Part shown: piece by piece, positions 1 through 7,420 of the stretch | Layout of the letters: each line of letters starts with the position of its first letter | Numbering within the stretch: position 1 is the first letter of the stretch | Source of the DNA: Litoreibacter roseus | Lineage (GTDB): Bacteria; Pseudomonadota; Alphaproteobacteria; Rhodobacterales; Rhodobacteraceae | Reading direction: 5' to 3' | Length of the DNA: 64,000 nt | Assembly (NCBI RefSeq): GCF_009811795.1 | Contig: NZ_BLJE01000003.1 | Location: forward strand, 1-64,000 | Program-made: the position numbers and the translations under genes | The notes under the pieces: generated by a model | Database searches by the model: none | What the model was told of the DNA's origin: nothing | What the model saw: the letters and a program-made list of their open reading frames with translations, nothing else

Positions 1-178
1 GCCTCCTGTCATCAGATTGAGAAACCTCAATCGTCAGACAGGGCAGACAGATCGCAAAATACGCACCGTCAGGATCGCCTTATAACGTCAGACACACGCG
101 CCATTGCCGCGCAAGCGGCTTCGTCCTTCCGCCCAAATCGCTAAAAGACCACTCCCGTAAAGCTCATCAAAACCTGAT
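1..178. other. Intergenic DNA upstream of the lolC repeat
   Basis: No convincing gene is seen. A short inverted repeat, ATTGAG-aaac-CTCAAT, lies at 16-31 but has no T tract after it, so it is at best a weak hairpin. This stretch should be the native chromosomal sequence in front of lolC before the island arrived. Confidence 0.5.
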
Positions 179-590
179 AAAACAGGTCCGATGGAAGTCC
201 GACGATAGTCCGATAGAAGTCCGAAAGCTGTTTTTCCCTGAAATCAGAGCCTTATCGGGTATGCTGCGGCCGGGGCCCCATGCCGGAAAACCGGCCTCAC
301 GGGCAGGTTGCTTGACCCCGCAAGCGCAAATGCGCAAACCTCCGGTCGAGCAGTCAGGAGAATGAATGTGGCGCAGAAAACTGCCCCCTTTGCCCCCTTT
401 GAATGGATGATCGCGTGGCGCTATCTCAGGGCCAAGCGCTCCGAGGGGGGTGTCAGTGTCATGACGTGGATCAGCCTTGTCGGCATCACCCTTGCCGTGG
501 CCGCCCTGATCATCACACTCGCCGTAAGGTCAGGTTTTCGTTATGAATTTGTCGATACGATCCTTGGCGCGAACAGCCACGTCTCAATCT
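179..590. repeat. Left 412-bp direct repeat (lolC promoter and 5' end)
   Basis: This segment recurs at 26380-26791 with a constant offset of 26,201 and no indel. By eye I count five mismatches, at 285, 289, 294, 331 and 586. The first four lie in the untranslated leader and the last is synonymous (TCA versus TCC, serine). Identity stops abruptly after 590, inside the lolC reading frame. The near-identity over non-coding and coding sequence shows a recent duplication or the homologous arm of an integration event. Confidence 0.95.
186..229 (+). repeat. Two tandem 22-bp units upstream of lolC
   Basis: Two adjacent 22-bp units, 186-207 and 208-229, share the pattern GTCCGATrGAAGTCCGAmrm. The same pair occurs in the right repeat at 26387-26430. 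The position about 130 bp before the lolC start suggests a regulatory or leader role, but none is proven. Confidence 0.5.
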
Positions 591-592
591 GA
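362..592 (+). pseudogene. lolC: lolC 5' fragment (truncated by island junction)
   Basis: This is the amino-terminal ~76 codons of the lipoprotein-releasing ABC permease, identical in protein to the start of the complete gene at 26563. It ends in a TGA at 590-592, just past the repeat boundary. It includes the leader AGGAGA before ATG 362, the cytoplasmic amino terminus and the first membrane helix (around [19 protein letters not shown] residues), and then stops soon after GANSHVS. It lacks the periplasmic domain and the other three helices and cannot be a working permease. The promoter should still be present, so the stump may be transcribed and could read into the TetR gene downstream. Confidence 0.93.
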
Positions 593-602
593 TAGCGCAC
601 TT

Positions 603-632
603 GACTTTATTCACTGGTCGGTGAATAAAGTC
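603..632. promoter_or_regulatory. Perfect 12-bp inverted repeat, probable TetR operator
   Basis: GACTTTATTCAC (603-614) and GTGAATAAAGTC (621-632) are exact reverse complements separated by 6 bp, and the second arm ends two bases before ATG 635. TTGACT at 601-606 and AATAAA at 624-629 are 17 bp apart and could be -35 and -10 boxes within the operator. A half-site TTATTCAC recurs at 1232-1239, in front of the dehalogenase gene. The arrangement fits self-repression by the adjacent TetR protein. Confidence 0.75.
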
Positions 633-634
633 CT

Positions 635-1219
635 ATGGCACGCCAAATCGCATATGATCCCGTCGAACTGCGGACCGATCTTTTGTCGGTGTTCTGGCGA
701 CAGGGCTACGCGGAAACCTCGCTAAGTGACCTTGAGGCAGCGACGGGGCTGAACCGTCGGCAGCTATACAATGGGCCAGGCGATAAACTCGCTATGTTTT
801 TGCAGGCGATGGATGATTTCTCTGACCAGGCTGGCCGGATGTTTCTGACCCCTCTTGAAAATGAGACGGCAGGCGTGCGCGACATCGCAAATCTGTTGAA
901 CACCTTCGTGAATCTGTCGCAAACAAAGGATGGCCGTAAGGGGTGCCTCGTTTGCAGCGTCTCGCAAGAGGAGGTCGCGGCGGATCCCAAAGTGCGCGCT
1001 CGTGCGGACGCCTATTTCGACCGGATCAAGGCGGCCTATCACAACGCGCTGACCCAAGCGGCGAAGCGGAACGAGGTTGATCTGGACGCCGAAGGCATTG
1101 CGCAGCGTAGCGCGCGGCTGTTTGCGGCGCATGTGGCGCTGTGCATCCTTGGCCGGGCCGGACGGCCCGTCGAGGAGTTGCGCGATATCGCTGCGGATGC
1201 AGCGGCGGATCTAGGCTGA
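635..1219 (+). CDS. TetR/AcrR-family transcriptional regulator
   Basis: A 194-residue protein of usual TetR size. The amino-terminal DNA-binding region runs to about residue 50, with the recognition-helix pattern TGLNRRQLYNGPGDK; the usual 'FG' of the LYNxFGDK motif reads GPGDK here. The rest should be the ligand-binding, dimerising domain. No ribosome-binding site precedes ATG 635; the gene starts directly after the palindrome at 603-632 and may be leaderless. The dehalogenase gene follows 45 bp downstream in the same direction, and a half-site of the operator precedes it, so the regulator probably controls itself and the dehalogenase genes. The inducer is unknown. Confidence 0.88.
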   Translation: MARQIAYDPVELRTDLLSVFWRQGYAETSLSDLEAATGLNRRQLYNGPGDKLAMFLQAMDDFSDQAGRMFLTPLENETAGVRDIANLLNTFVNLSQTKDGRKGCLVCSVSQEEVAADPKVRARADAYFDRIKAAYHNALTQAAKRNEVDLDAEGIAQRSARLFAAHVALCILGRAGRPVEELRDIAADAAADLG

Positions 1220-1264
1220 AAAATTTCACCATTATTCACCAAGCGTTGAAGGAAAGGATCTGAA

Positions 1265-2188
1265 ATGAAAAGACTTAAGACTTTTACCGCGACCGCGATT
1301 GTCGGTGCGGCGGCAGGCTTCACCCTCCCAGCAATTGCACAAGAAGCGGGTGCCGAGCAGCCCGTGACCTCTGCTGAGTTTCCGTTCGAAGTGGAAGCCG
1401 TCCGCATAATGGGGTCGGACATGGCATTTGTAGATGTCGGTGAAGGACCGGTTGTCCTGTTTGTGCATGGCAATCCGACTTCGTCATACCTGTGGCGCAA
1501 CGTAATTCCTCATGTGGCAGATGATCACCGCGCTATCGCGGTTGATCTGATCGGCATGGGGGCCAGCGAAAAGCCCGACATCGGCTACACGTTTCAGGAT
1601 CATTACGCTTATCTGGAACAATTTATTGGCGCGATGGATCTCACGGACATCACCCTTGTCTTGCACGATTGGGGTGGTGGCCTTGGTGCATATTATGCCG
1701 CTAACAACTCCGAAAATGTGCGTGCTATTGCGATGATGGAGGCTGCGGCTCCTCCGGTGCTGCCGATCCCGTCCTGGGAAATCGTGGACCCACAAACGCG
1801 CGAGACCTTTCAAGCCTTCCGCGATCCAGAGATGGGGCCGCAGATAATTCTTGAGCAGAATGGCTTCATTGAAGGCCTGCTGCCTGCAACCATCCTGCGC
1901 ACGCTGAGCGACGCTGAGATGGACGCTTACCGCGCGCCCTATCCGTCACCCGAAAGCCGCAAGCCGGTTCTGGTTTGGCCCAACGAAATCCCCATTGAAG
2001 GAACGCCCGCCCGCAACGTAGCCGTGATGGAGGATATCGCCGCTTGGCTGACAACATCGTCGCAGCCAAAACTGGTTCTCTACGCCTCCCCCGGCCTGAT
2101 TTGGTCGTCGGAGGTAGCGGATTTGGCCGCGCAGACCTTCGCCAATACAGAAGCGAGGTTTGTCGGTGCCGGCATCCACTTCATTTAG
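1265..2188 (+). CDS. Exported LinB-like haloalkane dehalogenase, amber-truncated
   Basis: An alpha/beta hydrolase of the haloalkane dehalogenase type (hydrolytic removal of halide from alkyl halides). Residues 1-25 form a Sec signal peptide ending in ALPAIAQ-like sequence, so it should act in the periplasm. Visible elements: HGNPTSSYLW with halide-binding Asn70, nucleophile Asp135 and halide-binding Trp136 in HDWGG, a catalytic Glu159 in MEA, and catalytic His305 in GIHFI. These match the LinB/DhaA (HLD-II) arrangement. A TAG stop (2186-2188) falls where relatives have Gln in HFIQED; the frame continues for 23 more sensible codons (EDQPEAIGRHL...) to TGA 2258-2260, four bases before the next gene. 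A C-to-T change of CAG to TAG explains it. The enzyme lacks only its last helix unless the stop is suppressed, so activity is uncertain. Confidence 0.85.
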   Translation: MKRLKTFTATAIVGAAAGFTLPAIAQEAGAEQPVTSAEFPFEVEAVRIMGSDMAFVDVGEGPVVLFVHGNPTSSYLWRNVIPHVADDHRAIAVDLIGMGASEKPDIGYTFQDHYAYLEQFIGAMDLTDITLVLHDWGGGLGAYYAANNSENVRAIAMMEAAAPPVLPIPSWEIVDPQTRETFQAFRDPEMGPQIILEQNGFIEGLLPATILRTLSDAEMDAYRAPYPSPESRKPVLVWPNEIPIEGTPARNVAVMEDIAAWLTTSSQPKLVLYASPGLIWSSEVADLAAQTFANTEARFVGAGIHFI

Positions 2189-2260
2189 GAAGATCAACCC
2201 GAAGCCATCGGCCGCCACCTCTCTGACTGGTTGCGCGACCGCGTTCAAAAGGAGAATTGA
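2186..2260 (+). other. In-frame continuation of dehalogenase past amber codon
   Basis: After TAG 2186-2188 the same frame encodes 23 residues that match the expected carboxyl end of haloalkane dehalogenases (EDxPEAIGRHLSDWL) and ends in TGA at 2258-2260. The ribosome-binding site of the next gene overlaps this end, as expected for an originally longer gene. Confidence 0.8.
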
Positions 2261-2263
2261 GGC

Positions 2264-2581
2264 ATGAGCGATACATCCCCCGTTTACATGATCGTGATGT
2301 TGGACATCGACGACATGCCCGCGTTTTTCGAGGATTACGCCAATCCGTTACAGGCGATCCATGCGCGGCATGGTGTCGAGGTACTGGCCGCGACCCCGGA
2401 GCCACAAGTGTTGGAAGGCAACTACGCCAAGTCCTTTACTGTGCTGCTCAAGTTTGCCTCTGCCGAGGCGCACGCCGACTGGTGGTCTGACCCCGACTAC
2501 CAGCCCCTGCGCGAGCGGCGGCACGAACTGACAAATACAGAAAGCTCGGTGGCGATGGTCGTGCCGACCTTCGCACCCTGA
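2264..2581 (+). CDS. DUF1330-type small protein
   Basis: A 105-residue cytoplasmic protein with the features of the DUF1330 family (ferredoxin-like fold, dimeric alpha/beta barrel relatives): a first strand YMIVMLDIDD, a central VLEGNYAKSFTVLLKF segment and a W-containing helix SAEAHADWWSDPDYQPLRERR. The biochemical role of the family is not established. It starts four bases after the original end of the dehalogenase frame, with AGGAGA upstream, so it belongs to the same operon. A hairpin follows it. Confidence 0.78.
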   Translation: MSDTSPVYMIVMLDIDDMPAFFEDYANPLQAIHARHGVEVLAATPEPQVLEGNYAKSFTVLLKFASAEAHADWWSDPDYQPLRERRHELTNTESSVAMVVPTFAP

Positions 2582-2587
2582 ATCCTT

Positions 2588-2613
2588 GCCGCGCCCCGTT
2601 TCCGGGGTGCGGC
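2588..2613 (+). terminator. Intercistronic hairpin
   Basis: GCCGCGCCCC (2588-2597) pairs with GGGGTGCGGC (2604-2613) with one mismatch and a 6-nt loop, followed by CGTTCCCTTTT. It lies between the DUF1330 gene and the MDR gene and could attenuate or stabilise the operon transcript. Confidence 0.5.
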
Positions 2614-2638
2614 CGTTCCCTTTTGAGAGAGATTTCCC

Positions 2639-3643
2639 ATGCCCAAGACCGTACAATTCGACACCCTCGGCGGCCCCGACGTGCTGTTTTTCGTGGACAA
2701 GATCGTGCCGCCACCGCAAGCGGGTGAAGTACAGATCGCGGTCAAGGCCGCCGGCCTCAACCGTGCGGAATTATTGTTCATCGCCGGGCAATATCTGATC
2801 GACCCAGTTCTTCCGTCCGGCGCGGGCGTCGAAGGGGCGGGCGAGATCGTCGCGGTTGGCCCCGAGGTCAAAGGGTTTTCGGTTGGCGACCGCGTGGCAA
2901 TCACACCGGGTTTCGACCAGCTCAAATACGTCACGCTGGGCGAGGTCGTGAATATGGCCGCCACAGCGCTAGAACCGATCCCCGATGCAATGAGCTACAT
3001 CGACGCCGCCGCCTTCTGGATGGCATTCGGCACGGCCTACGGATTGCTGGTGCAGAAGGGCGGTCTGACGAAGGGTGCGGGGCAATCGGTGGTCGTGAAT
3101 GCGGCCAGTTCCTCGGTTGGCACAGCGGCGTTCCAGATCATCAAGGCGCATGGCGGCACGTCCATCGCGACGACGCGCACCGACGACAAGGTGGCGGCAC
3201 TCAGAGAAGCAGGCGCGGACCATGTGATCGTCACCGAACGCGAGGACGTGGTGGCACGGATCACAGAGATCACTGATGGCCGGGGGTTCGACATCGCCTG
3301 CGACGCGGTGATGGGCGCGGAGGGGGCGACGCTCGCCGCGGCGGCGGGGGCGGATGCGACACTGGTCGCCTATGGCCTGCTGTCGGGCGAGGTTCCCGCA
3401 TTGCCTTTCGAGGCCATGATCGGGCGCGGCCTGACGGTGACGGGGTTTCATCTGGTTTGGCAGTTGCTCGACCACCCCGCGCGGCGCGCGGCGGCGGTAG
3501 CGCATCTGTCCGACGGGCTCGCGCGCGGCGACTACCGGCCCGTAATCGACACGGTGTTTCCCTTCGATCAGGTCGCGGACGCCTACCGCTACATGGCGTC
3601 GAACGCGCAACTTGGCAAAATTCTGGTGGAGATGGACACATGA
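2639..3643 (+). CDS. Zinc-independent MDR / NADPH:quinone reductase-like oxidoreductase
   Basis: A 334-residue medium-chain dehydrogenase/reductase of the quinone oxidoreductase branch. The catalytic domain begins with a QFDTLGGPDVL opening and contains GLNRAELLFIAGQY and GVEGAGEIVAVGPEVKGFSVGDRV. The Rossmann part carries VVVNAASSSVGTAAFQIIKA, the MDR nucleotide-binding segment in which Ser replaces some of the usual Gly. No structural-zinc cysteine cluster is visible. It probably reduces a quinone, enone or aldehyde with NAD(P)H. It sits in the TetR(635)/dehalogenase operon and its TGA overlaps the ATG of the second dehalogenase (ATGA), so the two are likely translated together. Confidence 0.87.
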   Translation: MPKTVQFDTLGGPDVLFFVDKIVPPPQAGEVQIAVKAAGLNRAELLFIAGQYLIDPVLPSGAGVEGAGEIVAVGPEVKGFSVGDRVAITPGFDQLKYVTLGEVVNMAATALEPIPDAMSYIDAAAFWMAFGTAYGLLVQKGGLTKGAGQSVVVNAASSSVGTAAFQIIKAHGGTSIATTRTDDKVAALREAGADHVIVTEREDVVARITEITDGRGFDIACDAVMGAEGATLAAAAGADATLVAYGLLSGEVPALPFEAMIGRGLTVTGFHLVWQLLDHPARRAAAVAHLSDGLARGDYRPVIDTVFPFDQVADAYRYMASNAQLGKILVEMDT

Positions 3644-4581
3644 CTGAAGCTCTTCAAACAGCGCAACGCCGCGCACAACAGATGGTTCGCAAGCTCGGGA
3701 TTACCGACGCCTATCCGTTTGACCACCACTTTGCGCAAACCCCGATGGGTGCGATGCATTATGTTGACAAAGGCGCGGGTGATCCGGTTCTGATGTTGCA
3801 CGGCAATCCGACGTGGTCGTTTCTGTACCGCGACTTCATTTCGGGCCTGTCGGACTCTCACCGTGTCATTGCACCTGATCACATTGGTTTCGGACTTTCG
3901 GACAAACCGGAGAACGAAACGTCCTATACGATTGACGCACACATCCGCAATCTGGAGGCGCTGGTCACCGACCTTGACCTTCGCAACATTACGCTGGTCA
4001 TGCAGGACTGGGGCGGGCCCATCGGCCTTGGCATGGCCTCACGCCACCCCGACCGCATCAAGAACATCGTGGTGATGAACACCTTCGGCTTCTACCCGCC
4101 CGCAGCAGGCATGGACCCCGAAAATTTGAAGCTACCCACACCTCTTCGGGTGATGCGCAAACCGGGAATCGGAGATTTCATTGTCCGCCGCCTCGGCTTT
4201 TTCGAACGCACGGTGATGAAGTTGGCGACCGCCGACAGCGCTCGCTTGAAATCGGTGCATCACGCTTACAAAGACGTATTCGAGGGGCGGGAGGATCGCG
4301 CCGGTGTCATGGCGTTTCCGCGTTTGATCCCCACGCGTACCACCGACGCCAGCGCACAAATCCTAATCAACGAGACCGGGCCGTTTCTGGACAATTTCAC
4401 AGGACGGGCCCGCATATTCTGGGGTATGAACGATCCGCTTTTCCCTGTCGCGGCGCTCGATGCATGGGAGGCGCGTTTGCCCAATGCTAAGGTGACGCGT
4501 TTGCCGAAGGCGAAACACTACCTGCAAGAGGATGCGCCCGACGCCATCATACCTCAATTGCGCGCATTTTTGGAGGGGTAA
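3640..4581 (+). CDS. Cytoplasmic haloalkane dehalogenase
   Basis: A 313-residue alpha/beta hydrolase without signal peptide. Motifs: HGNPTWSFLYRD with halide-binding Asn56, nucleophile Asp123 and Trp124 in QDWGG, acid Asp265 in GMNDPLFP, and His293 in KHYLQEDAPD. The acid after the later strand, rather than after strand 6, points to the HLD-I/III type, unlike the LinB-like enzyme at 1265. It hydrolyses carbon-halogen bonds to alcohols, probably acting on other substrates than its exported neighbour. The start at 3640 is chosen because it gives an ATGA overlap with the preceding MDR gene and the expected length; an upstream extension in frame has no homology-like features. Last gene of the unit. 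Confidence 0.88.
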   Translation: MTEALQTAQRRAQQMVRKLGITDAYPFDHHFAQTPMGAMHYVDKGAGDPVLMLHGNPTWSFLYRDFISGLSDSHRVIAPDHIGFGLSDKPENETSYTIDAHIRNLEALVTDLDLRNITLVMQDWGGPIGLGMASRHPDRIKNIVVMNTFGFYPPAAGMDPENLKLPTPLRVMRKPGIGDFIVRRLGFFERTVMKLATADSARLKSVHHAYKDVFEGREDRAGVMAFPRLIPTRTTDASAQILINETGPFLDNFTGRARIFWGMNDPLFPVAALDAWEARLPNAKVTRLPKAKHYLQEDAPDAIIPQLRAFLEG

Positions 4582-4775
4582 CAGCTTTGGGAATGCCAAG
4601 GCTCTCTTGATTACGCCGACCGCAAGAGCTGTCCAAGATTAGAGTGTTTTAAAGCGTCTGCCAGAATGAGTTCCAATTTCGGATGACGGCCATCACAACA
4701 GCACCGCCTATATCCCATGGTGAGAAACGCCCTCGTTGCATCGATCAAATTGTCGGTGGCGTTTGTCGCGATATT

Positions 4776-5372
4776 TCAGCGCGTTCGCCACCCGTCAATC
4801 ACAGCGTTGCCGACATCAGCGACATCCTTGGCCGCCGTTGTCTGTCCGTCAACACGGATCATCGCCAACGCCCCCCAGAGCAGGCCTAGCAGATATGTGG
4901 CGCGGGCCTCGATCAGGGCGTCATCTGCTTCCATTTGACCTGCGGCTTGCGCATTCTTCAGCGCCGACACGAACGCCCCTCTGATCATGGCGCGATAGCC
5001 GACGATCTTCTCTTTCACAGCGTCGGACGCGCGTCTGACGTCCAAAACCGTGTTCACCATGAGGCACCCGGAATTGGCTGGTGCGTCTTTGTCTGCCGCG
5101 GCGCTCATCGCAGAAAATAGCTTTTGGATTTCATCCAAGCCGCCTTGGGCAACCATGCCCTCGTACACGTCGGACGCACCGAGGTGATAGCGATCCAACG
5201 CAGCGAGAAAGAGCCCTTCCTTGTCACCGAACGTATTGTAAAGACTGATGCGTTTGACGCCCGTCGCTGTCTCAAGCGCACCGACCGGTGTGTCGTCATA
5301 CCCCGTGCGCCAGAACGCAAGCATGGCGGCATCTATCACCGTGTCCTCATCAAAACTTCTGGGTCGGGCCAT
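4776..5372 (-). CDS. TetR/AcrR-family transcriptional regulator
   Basis: A 198-residue protein starting MARPRSFDEDTVIDAAMLAF, typical for the family. The helix-turn-helix region contains ALETATGVKRISLYNTFGDKEGLFLAAL, with the LYNTFGDK motif intact. The carboxyl domain (GCLMVNTVLD...) resembles TetR_C members that bind small aromatic or aliphatic ligands. ATG 5372 is chosen over an upstream ATG because MARPR is the usual start and AGGTGAT precedes it. It is divergent from the SRPBCC operon at 5475 and the intervening DNA carries two palindromes, so it probably represses itself and that operon. Confidence 0.9.
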   Translation of the reverse strand: MARPRSFDEDTVIDAAMLAFWRTGYDDTPVGALETATGVKRISLYNTFGDKEGLFLAALDRYHLGASDVYEGMVAQGGLDEIQKLFSAMSAAADKDAPANSGCLMVNTVLDVRRASDAVKEKIVGYRAMIRGAFVSALKNAQAAGQMEADDALIEARATYLLGLLWGALAMIRVDGQTTAAKDVADVGNAVIDGWRTR

Positions 5373-5395
5373 TACATCACCTGTTTTATACTTGC

Positions 5396-5450
5396 CGTTA
5401 TATAACGCTGGACATTGGGTTCGGCAAACGTTATTGATTCTATAACGTTT
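5396..5450. promoter_or_regulatory. Two palindromes, probable TetR operator region
   Basis: CGTTATATAACG (5396-5407) is a perfect palindrome. AAACGTTAT (5426-5434) and ATAACGTTT (5442-5450) form a second inverted repeat with a 7-bp spacer and share the CGTTAT core with the first. Both lie between the divergent TetR gene (5372) and the operon start (5475), the expected place for its binding sites. Confidence 0.7.
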
Positions 5451-5474
5451 AGTACAAAACATCTGGAGAACGTC

Positions 5475-6065
5475 ATGTTGACCCGATTATGCAGCGTCGC
5501 CCTCTCGGCGGCGATCGCCTTTTCTGTGCCTGCTGCCACGTTTGCGCAGGATGCGACCGTTCTTTCTGATGCCTCCCGCTATACGCAGGCCACACACAGA
5601 CGCATCGTTGAAATGCGTTTCGACCTGCCGCCGGCGGAGATCATTCCGCTATTGCTGACGCGCGTTGACCTGTTTGATCCAACAATTGCAGAAGTGCACT
5701 TTGACCATTCGCAAAGCGAAAATCCCGGCACGTTTGGTGTGGGGTCCCGCCGCATCTGCATCTTTGATGACGGGCGAGAGCTTGTAGAGCCGATTATCCT
5801 GTACGACCCGCCCCATGCCTACGGCTACACCGTCGATGTAGAAGCCTCGACCCTGTCGCTACCGGTGAGTGAGATCGTCCTTCTGTATGACTTCGGCAAC
5901 GCGTTGAACGGCGGCACAAACCTGTCGGTCCATGCCTTCTACGATCCAAAAATTCCCGGAACAGGCATAGTGATCGAACCTGTCTTGACCGGCACCCTGC
6001 GCCGGACGTTTCAAACCGCCACGGATGTCTTTGGCGGCACCTATCTCGGCGACGAGAAACCCTGA
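5475..6065 (+). CDS. Exported SRPBCC-like protein (family A)
   Basis: A 196-residue protein with a clear signal peptide (residues 1-24, SVPAATFAQ cleavage region). The mature part has the START/SRPBCC pattern: FDLPPAEIIPLL, FDHSQSENPGTFGVGSRRIC, a FVGG-like E-containing strand, and a long carboxyl helix ending FGGTYLGDE. It is clearly related to the exported protein at 12856-13503, which shares DHSxSExPGxxGxGSxRxC and GGTYxxE. Such folds hold a hydrophobic ligand or cyclise/hydrolyse it; the ligand is unknown. ATG 5475 is preceded by TGGAGAAC and starts the operon under TetR(4776). Confidence 0.75.
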   Translation: MLTRLCSVALSAAIAFSVPAATFAQDATVLSDASRYTQATHRRIVEMRFDLPPAEIIPLLLTRVDLFDPTIAEVHFDHSQSENPGTFGVGSRRICIFDDGRELVEPIILYDPPHAYGYTVDVEASTLSLPVSEIVLLYDFGNALNGGTNLSVHAFYDPKIPGTGIVIEPVLTGTLRRTFQTATDVFGGTYLGDEKP

Positions 6066-6107
6066 GGCCCAAAGCTTCAACTTCCCCCTTTTGACTGGAG
6101 AAACAAA

Positions 6108-6488
6108 ATGACACCTACAAAACTGCTATGCGCTGCGGCACTGGTTCTCGCCCCATCATTTGCGACGGCACAGGATGCGACCGTGATGGAAATCGTCACG
6201 TTCCAAGCCCAAGAAAGCGCAGACGCGGCATCTGTCACCGCTGCGCTTGATCCTATCGCGGCAAAAATGGGTCAGTACGATACTTTGGTAGCCCGGTCTG
6301 TTGCCGAAGGCCCCGATGGCACCTGGACGATGGTCAACTACTGGACGGACCGGGACGCCATGAACCGCATCAACGAAGAAGCGCTGACTTGGCCCGAGTT
6401 CGGTGCACTGCCGGGTGTTGCCAATCTTGAGACACTTCAGATGCAGCAGCTCGATATTGCGAGCTCCGTTGGGCTGGACGGCGAATAA
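6108..6488 (+). CDS. Small exported protein, possible antibiotic-monooxygenase-like fold
   Basis: A 126-residue protein with a signal peptide (MTPTKLLCAAALVLAPSFATAQ). The mature ~100 residues have the look of a dimeric alpha/beta-barrel domain: MEIVTFQAQESADAASVTAALDPI, then TWTMVNYWTDRDAMNRINEEAL. That fold is used by antibiotic-biosynthesis monooxygenases and heme-degrading proteins, but no catalytic residue can be named here, so the function is open. Its TAA overlaps the ATG of the next gene (TAATG), indicating translational coupling with the SRPBCC protein at 6488. Confidence 0.65.
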   Translation: MTPTKLLCAAALVLAPSFATAQDATVMEIVTFQAQESADAASVTAALDPIAAKMGQYDTLVARSVAEGPDGTWTMVNYWTDRDAMNRINEEALTWPEFGALPGVANLETLQMQQLDIASSVGLDGE

Positions 6489-6976
6489 TGCAGATCGCGC
6501 GCACCATCGAGGTTGCGGCCTCACCTGAGCATCTGTGGAAAATCCTTGCGGAGGATTACGCCGATGTCGGTCAGTGGGCCCGCGCAGTGCAGTCGTCAGA
6601 ACCCAACACCGCAGTCGCCCCCCTTCCGGGGGCGGCCGTGGGCGGGCGGGTGTGCACCGCGACAATCGGGGCCGTCACAGAGACCATTCGCACCTACGAC
6701 GCGGAAAACCACATCCTCGCTTACGACGCGAAAGCCAAGGCGATGCCGTTTTTCGTGCGAAATCTGAGCGGACGCTGGAAGTTACACGGCTTTGGCGGCG
6801 GAACCAAAGTGGATCTATCGTTTTTAGCCGACCTGATGCCGCCCTTCGGGGTGCTGATGGGCTGGGCAATCCGGCGGCAGTTCTCAACAGCGATCGATGA
6901 AACTCTCGAAGACCTGAAACTCTTTGCCGAAACCGGCAAAATCCATCCCGACAAGGCTGCGGCGCTCGCTGCCTGA
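6488..6976 (+). CDS. SRPBCC family protein (family B)
   Basis: A 162-residue cytoplasmic START/SRPBCC protein, MQIARTIEVAASPEHLWKIL at the start. It is paralogous to the proteins at 9580-10092 and 13576-14097: all three share a W before residue 35, GRxCxTxxGxxxE with one cysteine, a YD then Y-A pair, MPFF/MPGF, a W-x-L strand and a long carboxyl helix with ExLxxFAE or LKVYAE. Plant Bet v 1 and polyketide cyclases have the same general fold, which binds bulky hydrophobic ligands. Here no substrate can be assigned. It lies between an exported small protein (overlapping start) and a MAPEG gene. Confidence 0.82.
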   Translation: MQIARTIEVAASPEHLWKILAEDYADVGQWARAVQSSEPNTAVAPLPGAAVGGRVCTATIGAVTETIRTYDAENHILAYDAKAKAMPFFVRNLSGRWKLHGFGGGTKVDLSFLADLMPPFGVLMGWAIRRQFSTAIDETLEDLKLFAETGKIHPDKAAALAA

Positions 6977-6997
6977 TAAAACATCCAAGGATCTGAT

Positions 6998-7420
6998 ATG
7001 ACACTCGAACTTTGGTCGGTTTTCGTGACCGGCGGAATGCTCTGGCTTTCCATTGTGATTCAACAAATCCACCTCGATAAGATCGGCGGCACGGCTTACG
7101 CGCTGTCCAATCGCGCGGATCCGCCGCCAGACTCACCTGCACAGGCCAGGATGCTGCGCGCCGTGCACAACCAAAGCCATGTAGCCGCCGCGTGGATTGC
7201 GCTGGTGATCGTCCAGCAATTGAGCGGCTCATCCGGCGCTCTGACATACTGGGCCGCGCTCGCAATGATCGTGTCTCGTCTAACGTATTTCCCGCTTTAT
7301 GCTTTGGGCATCACGCCATTCCGCAGCTTTTCTTGGGCGCTATTCTTGTTCGCGGTACCGGTCTTCGGTGTGGGTGTTATTCTCGGTCTCGACGCGGTTG
7401 GCGTCGTCGCAGGCCAATGA
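6998..7420 (+). CDS. MAPEG family membrane protein
   Basis: A 140-residue integral membrane protein with four hydrophobic helices and the MAPEG pattern, including a polar loop with RADPPPDSPAQARMLRAVHNQSHV and the later SRLTYFPLYALGI. Eukaryotic MAPEG enzymes include microsomal glutathione transferases; bacterial members are mostly uncharacterised, so a glutathione-linked role is only inference. A second MAPEG gene is at 10105. Its TGA overlaps the ATG of the methyltransferase gene (ATGA). Confidence 0.85.
   Translation: MTLELWSVFVTGGMLWLSIVIQQIHLDKIGGTAYALSNRADPPPDSPAQARMLRAVHNQSHVAAAWIALVIVQQLSGSSGALTYWAALAMIVSRLTYFPLYALGITPFRSFSWALFLFAVPVFGVGVILGLDAVGVVAGQ

Noticed and set aside
3457-3639. 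Longer start for the cytoplasmic dehalogenase
   Set aside because: The 61 extra codons lie wholly within the MDR gene in another frame and look like Arg/Ala-rich shadow sequence; ATG 3640 gives an ATGA overlap.
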